Shown: positions 34,912 through 47,552 of the stretch, in pieces
How positions within the stretch are numbered: position 1 is the first letter of the stretch
Layout: each line of letters starts with the position of its first letter
Assembly: GCA_037074705.1 (NCBI GenBank)
Contig: CM073596.1
Span: forward strand, 17,132,501-17,196,500
DNA: 64,000 bases
Direction of reading: 5' to 3'
From: Zhengitettix transpicula
Lineage: Eukaryota; Arthropoda; Insecta; Orthoptera; Tetrigidae
The notes under the pieces: model-generated
Told to the model about the DNA's origin: nothing
The model's input: only the letters and a program-made list of their open reading frames with translations
Databases searched by the model: none
Position numbers and translations under genes: made by a program

Positions 34912-36420
34912 TATAATATTCTTGATGCAAAGGTAATAGCTTTTAAGAGATTATTGTTACGAATTTAAAACTGTGAGTTGGATAATAATTTCGTTCAACG
35001 ACAAGCTATGCATTTTAATGTTACGTAAAAACCAAATGCTGGTGATTTTAATTTTAGTAAATTCGTTATAAATTGTCACTGTTTTATCTGTCACTCCCCT
35101 TAAGGTATTTTGTCCTTAAAATTGTATACGCATTGTTTTTAAGGGGATTTTTAAAGCGTTGCATCGCCTTTCCGTTTGATATGTTTGTGCACGGCAAGTG
35201 CGTGTCGGATAATGTGAAACTGCAAGTTCAGGGGCACGTTTCATATACGCTTTATGCATATCGTAGTAACGAAGGTGACCTTCAATTTTGAAATTCCCTT
35301 TACGATTAAAAGTGAGTGGACCTGCAAAGTGAACGAGTGCGTTGCATTAGTTCGCGCTTCGCCGTGTCGTCAAGGATGTGAATTGAGAGCGACCGTAGAT
35401 TTGAAATATAAATATATTATTTTCAAGGCTAGCTGGCGTGTGGTGCGATGAGAACGTTGCGTGTCGTTCGAGGTTCACGGTTGTACGAGTGAGGGAGGGG
35501 GAATTCCCGACCTGGGAGAACTTAATCGATAAGAAGGCAGGTCCGACCCTCGACACTCTTGACACACACACACACGGGTGCGGTTTTCACTTTCGTTCTG
35601 CCAAAAGCTGGGCTCAACTAACGCCAAACCAGGCACGACAGAAAAGACCAAAAAAAAAAAAAGTTGTCGACGTCGTCTCAGCTTACAAAAAAAAATGCAG
35701 TGTTGTAAGGGAGAGACAGAAGCACGGGGAAAGAAGGGAGTTTCCCGGTATTGATCCTCAAGACAACTTTGTCACTCTGGTACTTCACAAGTTATGGTGG
35801 CCCTTCCGGAGGCTGAATAAAAACAGAAAAGAGGGGAAAACCTAGACGTCGCTACCCTGTCCCCTGGCTGAGTAAGATAAAAGCTACTGAACTGTGGAAA
35901 CACAAATAAACGTCTGACGCGAACGCAATGAAGTTTTGGCAGTCCAATCTAATTCTGTTTCGATGCTCAACAACGAGGCACCAAGGGTCTTTGCGATCTG
36001 CCATTTTAAAAGTAATTTCGCATATATTGGAGTATCGCCCCAATATTCTTGAAATGCAAACTATAATTACCTTCCACTATCCTATATTTTCCGTCATTTG
36101 GTGACGCGGCTGACATTTGTTTTCTAGGATTCCCCCAAAGAATCGTACCTTGGTCGACATGAAATAAGCATCATATTCTATTTTGACAGTTCCATTTATT
36201 ATAAACATAAACGAAAGCGTCTATTTGATGGCTTTTCAGGGATAGAGTCTTACAGTTTCAACAAACTGTCATTATTGTCCGGCCAACTGACGATAGTGGA
36301 TACTAAAATGTATCCTCGTATTGCAGAATTAAAACAGCTGAAGTTTGGACTCCGTGGTTCTATTTATGTTGACCGATTTTAGTAAGTTCTCTTCATGAAT
36401 CATCCTTCTGTGGTGTTTTT
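34912..36420. other. Unassigned spacer, GC-richer at 35130-35850
   Basis: A 72-codon frame (35073-35291) and a 135-codon frame (35438-35845) are both on the plus strand. The second has Lys/Arg-rich runs from A-rich DNA. Neither resembles a family I know. A donor-like GTGAGT occurs at 35311, just after the first frame has stopped. I cannot support an exon. Confidence 0.3.
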
Positions 36421-36424
36421 TTTT

Positions 36425-37800
36425 GGGTAGAAGATTTAATTATTAAAAAATTCCGCCATGTCAAAATATTAAATTTCTACCAGACAACTGCCCCCTGTTA
36501 TGGATCTGATAAACTCAAACCATCTAAAACATCTCCCTAACAAAGCAATAGTTTTAATCACCCAAATATTTAATGCTATCATATAAACCACACATATACC
36601 TCAGGCATAGTGATGCATAAACCAAACAAACCTAATTCGAACCCAACAAGTTATAGACCCATAAGTTTATTAACATAGTTAGCCAAAAATATCTTCTTAT
36701 CCCAAAAATTAAAAAAAAACAGACAAATCACCTAATCCCCAACCAGAAACAAGCACAACTAATATATCTGGTAACTGAATGTATTAATAATTCTTTAGAA
36801 AAACAAAACATCTGTCTGAACTGGCATTTGATAAAGTATACCATCCAGACCTCCGCTACAAACTAAAACCTCATCTAAATGATTCCCACTTCAGGCTAAT
36901 ACCCAAAAATTTTCAGTAAAATTAAACAACGCTTTCCCTTCCATTCATAAAATCTCTGCAGGGGTACCTCAAGGTAGTGTTCTTGGACCTCTTTTCTACT
37001 CAGTATATACAAGTGACATCCCAATTCTCCCATTCACATTTACTTCCATCTATGCCGATGATGTAGCCATATTATGCCCAGCCACAGAGCTCGATACTGC
37101 TCAACCAATATTACAAGATTCATGAATCAAATTGACAAATGAGCAACCACTCAATCCTAACAAATCTCTCTCAAACGTAAAATTCACCTAAACAGCAACT
37201 TAATCTTAAATAATCAACAAATCCCTACTAAAACATCCCAGGAGTCATTCTAGATCATGAACTCAACACAAGATTTAGATTACTAAAGCCGCTACTATCA
37301 TCTAATTCTCCACTGTCACTGAAAACCCAAAAGCTGATCTGTACATCACTAATATCCACTATCTGCCGGTACTCGTGTACCATCTGGGCCGCAGCAGCTT
37401 ATTGCCGTACAGACAAAATCCAAACTTACCAAAATAAAGCCCTGAGGTACATCATCAACTGTTCTTGGCATTTCCCACACCACCGAATCCAATCAGACCT
37501 GAATATTCCCACAATAGTACAAGAAGCAAAATAAATCATTGAATAGTCAACTACTCAGATCCATTCTACATCATAATCCATTAATTTATCAAACCTCCCG
37601 CCCCCACCTAAAATATTAAGAAGACTTAAAAGAAAAAAACCTGCGGATTTAACCAACTAAGGACAAATTCAAATTATACTCGAGGTTTATCATAACGATA
37701 ATACCATGCATGTAAATATCACAGTATAAAACCATCATATATTTTTTGTCATAACATAGAAAAAATCTTTTAGATAATTTAAATAAAAAAAACTGTATCA
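36425..37800 (+). pseudogene. Degenerate Jockey-type non-LTR retrotransposon (ORF2 RT), copy 3
   Basis: The plus strand carries scattered RT motifs in several frames. HLPNKAIVLI and YRPISLL-like sequence (about 36530-36675) are followed by AGVPQGSVLGPLFYSVYTSD (36958-37017) and the catalytic YADDVAIL box (about 37051-37074). Toward the C-terminus are TIWAAAAYCR and YQNKALRYIINC (about 37380-37460), the usual end of Jockey-group ORF2. Stops and frameshifts occur throughout (for example TGA near 37122). The AT-rich tail ends near 37800. The endonuclease part is missing. It is a different family from the copies at 3.6 and 38.9 kb. Confidence 0.85.
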
Positions 37801-38907
37801 GGCTACCCGGAGCACATAGACCTGAGCTGTAAATTTATAATGTCAGTTGTGTTTTATATTATAAACGATGTACTACTGAAATATTGGTTGGTCGATACGA
37901 TACGTTACGTTTTGTGTGTGTCGTTCGAAACTATAAACATTTGTGAACTTAGCTGCCTTTGGAGTGGCACCTCGGTAAGCATAATACGAGCTGAATACTC
38001 TCTCTTCCTATGATAAAAAAAAATGAAAAACGGCGAGAGAGCTTGTGGCAGATTCGTTGTAATCACGGTCACATCATTATTCCCCAACCCCACCCCCTAC
38101 TATTTTTTTTTCAACAACTGCAACGCTTAATCATCCGTCAGATGTGTGTCCGTCCACACGAGTCGCTTGTGTTCGCGAATTCCCAATAGACGACAGAGCA
38201 GGATGTAGTGCAGTTCGTCACTGACACCACCAACACCAGCCAAAGTGTAAATTAAGTCTGCCTCGCTTAATTAACAGCCAGCCATTTACGCGATAAAATT
38301 GATCGCTGTGGAATACTTGTAGCCTATCACGATTCACAGATGTGGTTTGTCCCCCTGTCTGCCACTTTGTGCGCAACGATTATATAAAATGTTTTCCGAC
38401 TCTAGTAGATGATTATTTGCTTTCGTCACCTGGAAAGCTGCTCTTATTACAGGGTACATTTCCGAACGGTCAACAATTCCGACGCTTTAACACCGTAGCA
38501 CTCGGTCACGCAGCCTGCGCTGACGGCATCCGGAATCGAAATTTTCCGATCAATATTTCGAATAGAATTGTGCTGTCATTAAATAGTTTATGAATATATA
38601 AGACTTCTAAGTAAACTCATTTCAATTTTAATCTCTCTCTGTGTGTGTGTGTTTGGATGACAGAGAGATAATGAATAGAGCAGGGAAAACATCATCACTA
38701 ACTCCGACAGCAATGCAGTGGAAACTGAGTTACAACATAAAATTATAATGATTACGCGAAATATTATGCCATATTTTCTATCCGATTGGCTCAATATCAT
38801 AGCTTCTCCTCATGTAGTTCTGGCTAGTTTTTGAACTATTTAAAAGTTTTTCAAGCTTGTTTGTTGTTTGGCATTTTTTTTAAATCGGGTCTTACGTACT
38901 TTTTAAA
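37801..38907. other. Unassigned spacer
   Basis: A GC-richer non-coding patch lies at 38120-38320 (GTCCACACGAGTCGC, CTCGCTTAATTAACAGCC), with (GT)n at 38639-38651. The 83-codon frame at 38342-38593 is not recognised. No splice pair was found. Confidence 0.35.
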
Positions 38908-40375
38908 AAAATATTCTAAAAAACTTTAATCGTTAGATTAAACAGTTTTGTTAAATCATTTACAAGTATTTACATCAATTGGTAAATAATTCACATTCTG
39001 ACGTGAGAATGTGGAGAGTCCAGTGACTTTCCAGCTCATGCGTTCATTCTTTGTTGTTCTGAGGACTTAGGGATTGTAGATGAGATGGGTGTTTGGTGGT
39101 TACTGTCACGATTCGGGGAGTTTGGTAGAGAATTAAATAGACAGGTTATCGGTCACGGAGGCTATATTGTGGTTGGTGATATGAGGATATGTCGGGAAGT
39201 TCCTGAGTGCCTGAGTGTTGACGGTGGAAGTATGAGGTCTATTGGGAGGTTGAGTTTGAGTTTGGGGGTTGATTTGAGTGTTTTAGGGTGATTTTTTATT
39301 GGAGAGGATATAGATTTGTTTACTATAGTGTTAATTGTTGGGATTTAGATATATTTGTGGTTTGTGGAGTTTATTAGGAACCACGGAGCTTTGGTAATGG
39401 AGCAGAGGATTTTGTTTGGGGTAATTTGGAGCTTTTGTAACTGGGGTTTGGCAGTGGAGCCGTAAGACCAGATGGGTTGGATTACGGAGAGAGAGAGATT
39501 AGTCGTTTAGTATTGATTGAGATTCGGGAATTTTTGTTTAGTAGTGCGTTTGAATTTATTGTTAATTTTGGGGACGAGGTTGTTGATATTGGCTTGCCAG
39601 GATAGTTTTGGGTCAAGAGTAAGTGACTTTTCTTTTTGTTGGCATACGATTTCCATTGAGGGTGAGAGGGATTTGGGCGGGTGGGTTTCTTTTTCGGGTG
39701 AAGTTGTAGGATGGAGGATTTGGATGGGTTGAAGTTGACTCTCCATTGTTTGGACCATGAGTCTAGAACACATTCAAGAGGTTGGAGTCCTGTGATCAAG
39801 GAACAGGTTTCGTAAAGGATGTTGATGTCATCTTCAAATAGTACCGTTTTGGTTGAGGGATGTTGATGTGTGTCATGGATATATATACGTTGAACAGGAG
39901 AGGAGAGAGGAATCTTCCTTGGGAGACGCCCGTGGTGATGGGGTTGAGAACCTTGGAAGTGGGTGGAGTTAATTTTGACTGTGACTTGCAGTTTTAGTAA
40001 TTTGTAGTGACTATCATTGAGTAAATTTTTTAATGGAAGAAGGGATGATTTATTTAATTGAATGCCTTTTCTACGTCGCTGAATGTGGCTGTACAGGATT
40101 TTCGGGTTTCGAAGGATTCGTTTATATAGTTTGTAACTGTATATAATTGGTGGGAGCAGGAATGTTTAGAATTGATTTCTGAGTTGGTAGAGGAGTAGTT
40201 TTTCGAAGAGTTCGGAAATGGAGGGTAAAAGACTGATTGGTCGGTAGTTCTCTGGGGTTTGATTCATTTTTTACCGGTTTGGGGATCATTATGATGGATT
40301 CTTGTTTCCATTGTGACGGGTACTATGTGGTGCAGATGATAGCGTTACAAAATGGTGGTTAATAGGGTTATGGTT
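38908..40375 (-). pseudogene. Degenerate non-LTR retrotransposon (CR1/Jockey-type), copy 2, same family as 3.6-5.0 kb
   Basis: On the minus strand, from about 40330, broken frames show an IIMIPKPGK-like motif, NQSF, KSILNIPAPTNYI and SDVEKAFN. These are followed by GVSQGRFLSPLLFNVYIHDT and a changed catalytic box, FEDD in place of FADD (about 39833). Then come ITGLQPLECVLDSWSKQ and WRVNFNPSKSS. The alanine-to-glutamate change next to the catalytic aspartates and the frameshifts make it dead. It extends further 5' than copy 1 and shares its 3' tail (AACGAT.AAAGTTTTT near 38920). Confidence 0.85.
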
Positions 40376-40473
40376 TTCTTGTTACGGACTAAAATACGTT
40401 TTGCGAAGAGATAGCAATTCTAATTCAAGCGTAAACTGTACGAAATATTTATTTCTCGCAGTACTAACTATAA

Positions 40474-40890
40474 AAGTCCTCGGCCTGTTTTGAGAGGTGT
40501 ATGTTCCGGGGTCGTAGACCTTGGGCATACGGGAAGAGTTGTTCGCTATTCCCTTGGATTAGTCGGCCAGCTGCCTCCTAAACTGGTCGAGGCTCGGAGA
40601 AGGTAATGCTGCGTCTCCACAGCAAACTCCTCTCCCGCTATCGGAAGGGGGTGGGACAAGTACCAAATGCCCGACCTACCTGATGCAGGTTTTTCTAGGG
40701 TTTGTCCTGCATTTCTTTTAGGCGAATGCCGGGTAGGATCCTTAAACCATAGCCCGGGGGCCCTAGTAACCCTTGGCTACCTTCCTCTACCCTTCCGCAT
40801 CCCCCCTTTTCAAATCCCTTCCTATGGTATTAAAGGGGAGTTGCCCAATGTGGATCACCCTCATGTAGCCTGTTGCCCTAAAAAAAAAGT
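40474..40890 (+). repeat. Family R short retroposon, copy R9
   Basis: A short-form copy from CCTCGGCCTGTTTTGAGAGG to CTCATGTAGCCTGTTGCCCT plus an A run (40880-40888). It directly precedes R10 in the same orientation. Confidence 0.8.
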
Positions 40891-41321
40891 GCTTCTTCCC
40901 AAGGAAGCTTCCCACAGAGCTCTGGCGGAGGCTACCTTTGGGGATGCCTTCACATCTCTCTGGTTTTTTTTTGAACTAAGGTTCCCATATGCCGAGGCAC
41001 CTCGGCCTGTTTTGTGAGGTGTATGTTCCGGGGTCGCAGACCTTGGGCGCACGGTAAGAGTTGTCCGCTATTCGTTTTGGAATATTCGGCCAGCTGCCTC
41101 CTAAACTGGCCAAGGCATGGCGAGGGGAAAGCTGCGACCCCACAGAAAACCACCTCTCCCGCTATCGGAAGGGCGTGGGACAAGTACCAAATGCCCGACC
41201 TACCTGATGCAGGTTTTTCTAGGGTTTGTCCTGCATTTCTTTTAGGCGAATGCCGGGTAGGATCCTTAAACCATAGTCCGGTTTACCCTATTCATAGCCT
41301 GTCTACACCCAAAAAAAAACT
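40891..41321 (+). repeat. Family R short retroposon, copy R10 (internal deletion)
   Basis: It begins with part of the long-form 5' extension (CCACAGAGCTCTGGCGGAGG, CTCTCTGG) and carries the normal core. It then jumps at about 41279 from CATAGTCCGG straight into the subtype-B tail TAGCCTGTCTACACCC and A run (41310-41320). About 110 bp upstream of the tail are lost. Confidence 0.8.
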
Positions 41322-43264
41322 AAAAAAAACAGTGCTTCTAAATAAAATTAGGAACTTTGAACTTAAGCACATTGTTTGAGACAGACTGTTGTATAGCTAC
41401 AAAAATTGTGCATTTTATCTCCAGAATTCTTGACCAATCTAAAATTTTCCAATATTCCAGGGCCTGAAGCAATTAGTTTCGTCAGACATGCTGAAACCAC
41501 TGGGGGACCGGCCCTAGATGTTGCGTGCATATTTGAAGGTTGTTTCCCACTCTCCCCATCCTCATCACTACGGTCGTTATCAGGAAGGCAAGTCAAGACG
41601 TCCCGGCAATAATTAGCATGGGCTCCGTACTACTACGCACATGGTTTCCACCTCCCCAAAGCACAACCGTCATCAACATTTCCATATCCGGATAGATCCC
41701 ACAAGCCGCAGGAGTTATTAAGGCCAAGGAAATTGGTACGCATCTCCGCATCAAGACGCATTCCGTATACAATGTGGTCGTTCTGTGTGAATTAACTGGG
41801 GAATACTGCTTCCTGATCTCCGTCGGAGCGAGCATCCTAGGACCTTCATTTGCGTGTGATAATAGTATTTATTTATTAGTGTGTACAAAAGAGAATAGTG
41901 TAATACGGTTTACGCCATGAGCAAACTAAACGCTCAATATTTAACAGGAGTGTGCGACGGTTAAGAATGCAGACGTGTATTTCCGTAGCGGCTGAGCTAC
42001 TTACTACATATTAGTCTAGACAAGACTAGACGAAGTGACCCCTACGTAACGGTACCATATCCTCCATACCGAGAACTCAATTGCTGCGTGTAATTCTTCC
42101 TTTTCTTTCGGTAGACAGTTAAGCAGAGTAGACCGATTCGCGTTCCAAGGACAATACTTTCCTTTGTTTCGAGTTATCAGCTTCAGGAAACACAGCGACC
42201 TGGTAAAAAGAGCCTCTGCATTATTATCGCGTCGGGGCGGAAGTCTTGTCTGCTGGACGCGAAAATTTATTACAACCTAATCGTTATACCTATTCTGTTT
42301 AGCGTGTGACTTGTGGCGTGATATACGTGTGATTAGTTCGGTTTTTTGGGCGTAGAAAGTTTGTGTTGCAAGAAATTATCGAAAACAGGAAAGGAGCTAA
42401 ATAATTTGTGATGTAAATATCTAAAAGTCAGAAGTAAGATTATTAATTTTTGAATACACAAGAAAATCACATCTATAATGATATCAAATAAAAGAACATT
42501 AATTTTAAATATTCGTATTTAAGTTACAGAAAATAGTCTAGAGGCTTAAACGAGGAATTTACTGAGTGAAATCGTGTATTTATGGATCAAATTTAACAAA
42601 TGTTACTAGATCCATGATTTTAGGTATATATTAAAAAATTTATTTTACAAAATTACAGTGAAAAACTATTTTTTGATGAAATCAGAGGTTAGCTTGCCTC
42701 TAAATTGGGGGAGGGGCGGTGAAATACTTTTTTTCGTCCTGCAAGTGCTGCTGTTGACAGCTTCGCATCACCGGTTCAGAAGAGTTAAAAAGTATATGAG
42801 CCAGATGGCAGCGAGATCGTGGAGAAATCAGGGCCCGGAAATAGGAACGCCTGCTGCAAGCATTTTACCCCGACCACCCCTTCGCGCGATATCAGCGAAG
42901 GAAAAAAAAGGAGAGAGGGGGGGTTGAAAATATTTGGCACACAGGGGAAATAAAGGAATATCGATTTTATGTTGATGGCATCGTCGCCGTGAACGACTTG
43001 GGGGGAAAGGGGGGGGGGCGATAAGGACGGGCACAAGCAGTTTCTTTATGGGACAACTTTAAAATATTCCTCGTTTGTTGCTGGTCGAGCTAAATATTTA
43101 CGCCAGGAGCTCAGTAATAAAAGTGCCTCATCGGCCTTGATTCAGAAACACACGGTCAGGCGGGATATCGCACCCACGTACACACTGCTTTCTTGTTGGA
43201 AGTCCGACTTGCTTGTCCATTACGAAATCACGTGAAACATTTTTCCACCCGCGCCCACCCACGC
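41322..43264. other. Unassigned spacer with a GC-richer block at 41400-41840
   Basis: The block 41400-41840 has open frames on both strands. Plus-strand 41406-41612 includes GPEAISFVRHAETTGG, and two minus-strand frames cover 41363-41835. I recognise none. A good acceptor TTTTATCTCCAG ends at 41424 on the plus strand, but there is no matching donor. It may be a transposon remnant or part of an untranslated exon. 42900-43020 has G-rich runs. Confidence 0.3.
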
Positions 43265-43700
43265 ATCTAGGGGTTAAGTGGCAAGTTGAATGTCACAATT
43301 AAACTCAGCGCCATTCATTACCCCGGATTTGAATCCAATCTCGGTTTTATTCGCGTTATTTTCATGCAACGCGTTTCAACCCCCACCCCTAAGCGCGCTC
43401 CTTTCGAATGCCATAAGGGGTGAAATTATGCATCCATAACATCGGTAGCAACACTATCAATCTCTTTGATCCCGAAAAATAATTCCGACTGAAATATCGG
43501 CCGTTTTAGGATGTTTAAAAAAATTCGACCACTGTCCACCCCCGATCCTGGGGGATAGTAGGCGTGTCTGACCCCCACAGTACCGTTTCTCGTGTTTTGA
43601 AGACTTTGTTTACCCATTTTTTTGTTTAAATCTGTCCACACGTTTAAATTTGTATAGAACAAATACATACATTCAAACATACATCCTTTTTTATTACAGA
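43265..43700 (-). mobile_element. Helitron fragment (minus orientation)
   Basis: Minus strand: AAAAAGGATGTATGTTTG, AATTTAAACGTGTGGACAG, GAAACGGTACTGTGGGGG, then a stretch that ends with AATAACGCGAATAAAACCG and CAATTAAACTC-type sequence also seen at 15.1 and 44.7 kb. The CTAGT end is not present. Confidence 0.65.
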
Positions 43701-44655
43701 AATTTGTAGTACCACGTTGTAGTGGTAGTAAACCCTTAATTTTGAAGGTCCTTAATAGAGCAAAACCCAGAAACATGACCCTAAAGTGTTATTGCTTAAT
43801 TTCATGCTGCGCGGTGGGTTTTGCCAGTCCTGTAGCAATATGCTGTCCTTAATTAAGTCTGCAAAGGGTCTTTGACTTGTGATATTGCTTTTTTGCTGTC
43901 AGATTATGCGCGGTTTTTCTTTCTCCTGACTTGTTGAATTTCTGATCACTTACAAGGAGGGCTTAAGAGAAAAAAGAAACAGCAGATCTGGTGGCATAGC
44001 TTCCGCTCCCACCGCCGGCATTTCTAATAGTCCAGCCATGCTATGTTAATTACCGGAAACGAACGCTAGATACGGAGCAGCGTTGAAAAGCGTTGTTATG
44101 CACTGGGATAAGAATCGGGGCAGTTAAGATTCATAACGAAGCAAAGGACCTCGCTTTCTTCCCATCCTTGGCATTGTGTCCGCGCTTCCCAGGTGCTTCG
44201 ACGTGCATGATGGAAGACACGCTCGGAATCGCCGGACGAAGTTTAGGCCAGCAAAGACGAATTACTGTAGTTACACACGAGGGAAAGAAGTGCACGATAA
44301 ATAAAATGAAACTGGATTAAAAATTAGTAAAGGGAGATTATATAAATATGAAAGTAGATGCGTATCCTCGCAGAGTTTATAAATGCCATACGTAATTAGG
44401 ACCAAGATATATTTAAGTGCTGCAACGTGGCCAGGCATTCATTACTCGATATAATTTTACACAAAGAAATACATTAAAAAAATTATTTTATAGAAACTAG
44501 AAAAAAATCATCACTTGATAAGAATCTCTGCATCTTCGAATTCGCCAGTGTAAATACATTGTAATGGAGACTGAAACCAGATGCTAAGTTCTATTAATTC
44601 CTCGGAGGATGTGATATTTTAATCCTATAGTATGAAAATATAATAGTATGAATTA
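43701..44655. other. Unassigned spacer
   Basis: Plain sequence with a 75-codon frame (44093-44320) I do not recognise. No splice signals or repeats seen. Confidence 0.4.
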
Positions 44656-44656
44656 A

Positions 44657-44925
44657 CTAGCTGGGCGCCCGGTGTTGCCCGGATTATCATCATTAAAGTC
44701 AGCGACATCTATACCCCAGGATTTGAGTCCAATCTTGGTTGTTTTTGCGTTAGTTTCTTGTAACGCCCCTCCATCCCCATCCCTAAGGGTGTTCCCCTCT
44801 CTTGTCGAAAGTTATTGATATTATACTCAATGTATCGAGAGAAACACTATCAATAACAAATATTTGTGGACGCGGTTATCCGCCGTTTTTACGTCTACCA
44901 GACCTGAAGGTGTTCGCTCAGAACA
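44657..44925 (-). mobile_element. Helitron 3' end fragment (minus orientation)
   Basis: The minus strand ends CAACACCGGGCGCCCAGCTAG at 44657 followed by T. CGGGC/GCCCG just before CTAG is a short hairpin as expected for a Helitron end. The upstream part (AGTTTCTTGTAACGCC on the plus strand) matches the copy at 15.1-15.25 kb. Confidence 0.7.
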
Positions 44926-45383
44926 AATATAGAAATGAAACAGAATTATTGTAAAATGGAAACTACATAAGTGCTTGAAAGGGATATTTATAATCATTCC
45001 CTTCCAGGTGCGGTTCAGGAAAAAATAAAATTTGCAAGCTTAGGAAAGCAAAGAGAGTTTGAAGCAAAAAAAAATGAAATTGACAAGTCAAAGCAAACGT
45101 GGGCCGTAAGTGTTTGGATCGGACTCTGTTCTTCTGTTTAAAAGGAAAATAATCTTGTTCTATCTTGAGCGGTTGCAGTTTCGACAGGCGACGAAAAAAA
45201 TAAGTAAACCTCATTTATTTATTGCAATACACGGGATACGTGGAATAAACAGTTTAACTTAAGTTCTTGATACAAATTCACATTATTTTACAATCCCATA
45301 AATATTCTTCTGGAATAACATTTTCATCACTGAGTATTACTCAGTTATTTAATTACCCAGTTTATTTTCCTTCCTTTCATCAT
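44926..45383. other. AT-rich spacer
   Basis: Nothing recognised. Confidence 0.5.
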
Positions 45384-45460
45384 GCCCCATTTCAGTCCGT
45401 TTCCTATGCTATAAGAGATGAATGGCCGCTACGTGGGTTACCCTATATATAGCATAGTAA
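45384..45460 (+). repeat. Family R tail fragment
   Basis: CCCCATTTCAGTCCGTTTCC, TATGCTATAAGAGATGAATG and GTTACCCTATATATAGC correspond to the last ~75 bp of a subtype-B copy. The rest is absent and no clear A run follows. Confidence 0.6.
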
Positions 45461-45577
45461 CACCTCCTTTTTCTCTCCTGTTTCCTAACGTCGAGCTTTA
45501 ATCTCTCAAGCTATACCATGTGTAAGACAGGTGGAAGGATTACAGCGATAAGACAATAAGACAATTTGTCGAGCCTT
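45461..45577. other. Short spacer
   Basis: Nothing recognised. Confidence 0.4.
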
Positions 45578-45580
45578 CAC

Positions 45581-45635
<55 letters not shown>

Positions 45636-45644
45636 ATTTATATT

Positions 45645-45701
<57 letters not shown>

Positions 45702-45730
45702 ATTTATATATTTATATTTATATATATATT

Positions 45731-45787
<57 letters not shown>

Positions 45788-45792
45788 ATATA
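45578..45792. repeat. (TA)n/TTTA compound microsatellite
   Basis: About 215 bp of TA repeats with TTTA interruptions at semi-regular spacing. Frames of Tyr-Ile repeats across it are artefacts. Confidence 0.97.
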
Positions 45793-47224
45793 AGTCTACC
45801 AGACGTGAATAAGGTTCACAAGCACCAAAGTAGAATTGAAACAGCGACAATTCGGAACAAAAGATAAGAAATTTAAATTAATAAATACATTTCCGTTATT
45901 TTGCTACAAAGGTTTTATCTCCCAACACACAAATTAAAATGTTTGAAATATTTTTTATAGAAATTTGTTACATTGATATATTTTCCTCTAATTGCACAGA
46001 TTTAAATTAAAATATCTTATATTAATCAAAACTTATCAATCATTTATGATAAACCCATAATCAAAAAAATCGTTCATTACAATACATATTAAATAAATAA
46101 AAATATTATTTTAATAATGAACAAAAAATTATTTAAATTTTAATGATAGCATATATTTTGAAATAAACATTACACTTATAATAAAGCAGTACAGAACATT
46201 AGCAATTAATTAATCAATACATTTACCTTTCCAGAAATACCTAGCAATATAATTATTTTACTTTTTAAATGCTATTAAAAATGTCTATTATTGCACAAAC
46301 AATCAAAATGAGCATTATTTTGAAAATTTAAAAGAAGATAAGATCAACTAAGCTAAAATCAGAAAGAAAATTTTTTTCCTACTTTCAGTTCTGAAAAATT
46401 GTTTATTACATCTTTTTTTATTTACTTGATCAGAAATTTCATGTTAAATTGCCAAAATCAGCCAAGACGATTTTCTGCAGTAGACGAAGTTCTGAATTAA
46501 TTATAACTTCGAGAATCTCCTTTCGCCTCTTGCTACAGTTATTTGTATTGTTATCAATATTCTTAATGCATCAATAAGGTTTGGGGGGGGGGGAATCGGT
46601 ACCTGACATTTTACGTAAATTGAAGTATATAGCATATCTCTATTTTTTTCACACTTACAGCCAAAATGGTGCGCCGGACAAATGCCCCTGAAGTTAGGGA
46701 TGCTATAGGGTGGTGTTCGGTGCACATATGAAAATGTTCCGACCTTGAGGAACCCGCATTGTCACCGATCCTGGGTGAATCGCGTCGCAACAGGTGGTTT
46801 TTGTGACCCGCATCCTGTGACACTAGATTGCAATAGCTCAGCAGCCACCCCCCCCCCGCCCCCCGTAGGCAAGCATATAGTTCCACACCACCTGACCGTC
46901 TATGCTTTGTGAATCATATATTAATTTTTATTCGAAATATCTAGTGATGGTTAAATTGAGAATAAATTTTAACAGTGAAGACAGTGGACAGCTTCGGTTA
47001 CTTAAGGAAAATTGAAACTTTTATACCCTCTCAATCATTCTTATTTCTCATTTAAATCACCACATCTAGAATTAAGAAAGAAAAATCTTTTTTAATTTCA
47101 GAGAAACTGGAATTATTCACTAGATTTTTTTTCCGCGTATTTCGTAGAGAATTAAAGAAGTTTCTAACATAAGGAAGGAATGAAGAATGAATCCAACCTT
47201 TTTAAAGGTATAAAATTTTACACT
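45793..47224. other. AT-rich spacer with a GC-richer block at 46560-46900
   Basis: A strong acceptor-like TTTTTTTCACACTTACAG ends at 46661 and is followed by CCAAAATGGTGCG. That ATG context would suit translation, but the frame closes after 21 codons. Minus-strand frames of 74 and 91 codons cover the same block. A C run occurs at 46847-46864 and a G run at 46583-46593. No product is recognised. Confidence 0.35.
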
Positions 47225-47380
47225 AATGAGAAAAAAAGAGTAGCCAATAAACAGACAAAATTATTTAATAAAATAAATACAACATAACTTTTCCGCAATA
47301 TTTGTTGCATTCGTCAGGTGATTCAAAATCGTAAGGGCCAGAAGAACGCTCAAACCAGAAGATTTTTTTTCAGATTATAA
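47225..47380 (-). repeat. Penelope-like terminal fragment
   Basis: The layout matches the Penelope-like tails: AATAAACAGACAAAAT..., ATAAATACAACATAAC, then a hammerhead-like core. The sequence is otherwise diverged, so this is probably a second Penelope-like family. It runs up to the family R fragment at 47390. Confidence 0.45.
47289..47317 (-). ncRNA. Hammerhead-ribozyme-like core (second Penelope-like family)
   Basis: The minus strand reads CTGACGA, TGCAA, CAAATA loop, TTGCG, GAAAA. CUGANGA and GAAA are the invariant hammerhead elements, and TGCAA/TTGCG forms a 5 bp stem II with one U.G pair. The loop and stem sequences differ from the 20.98 kb copy while the core is kept. I could not resolve stem I, stem III and the cleavage site with confidence. 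Confidence 0.4.
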
Positions 47381-47389
47381 TTCACACGA

Positions 47390-47552
47390 TGGCCTTTAAT
47401 AGCATAGAAAGGGATTTGAAAGGAGGGATGCGGAATAGTAGTGAAATATAGTCGAGGGTTAGCTAGAGCTAATAGTTTAAGGATCCTACGTGACAAATCG
47501 CCTAAAAGTGGTGCAGGGAATCCCTAGAAAAACCTGCATCAGGTTGGTCTAA
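47390..47552 (-). repeat. Family R fragment, copy R12
   Basis: Middle-to-tail part only: CCTTTAATAGCATAGAAAGG, AAGGATCCTACGTGAC and AAAAACCTGCATCAGG. It is diverged and truncated at both ends. Confidence 0.65.

Noticed and set aside
35438..35845. 135-codon plus-strand frame
   Set aside because: Lys/Arg runs come from A-rich sequence, there is no recognisable domain, and no splice sites or promoter support it.
45566..45793. Tyr-Ile repeat frame
   Set aside because: Translation of a TA/TTTA microsatellite.
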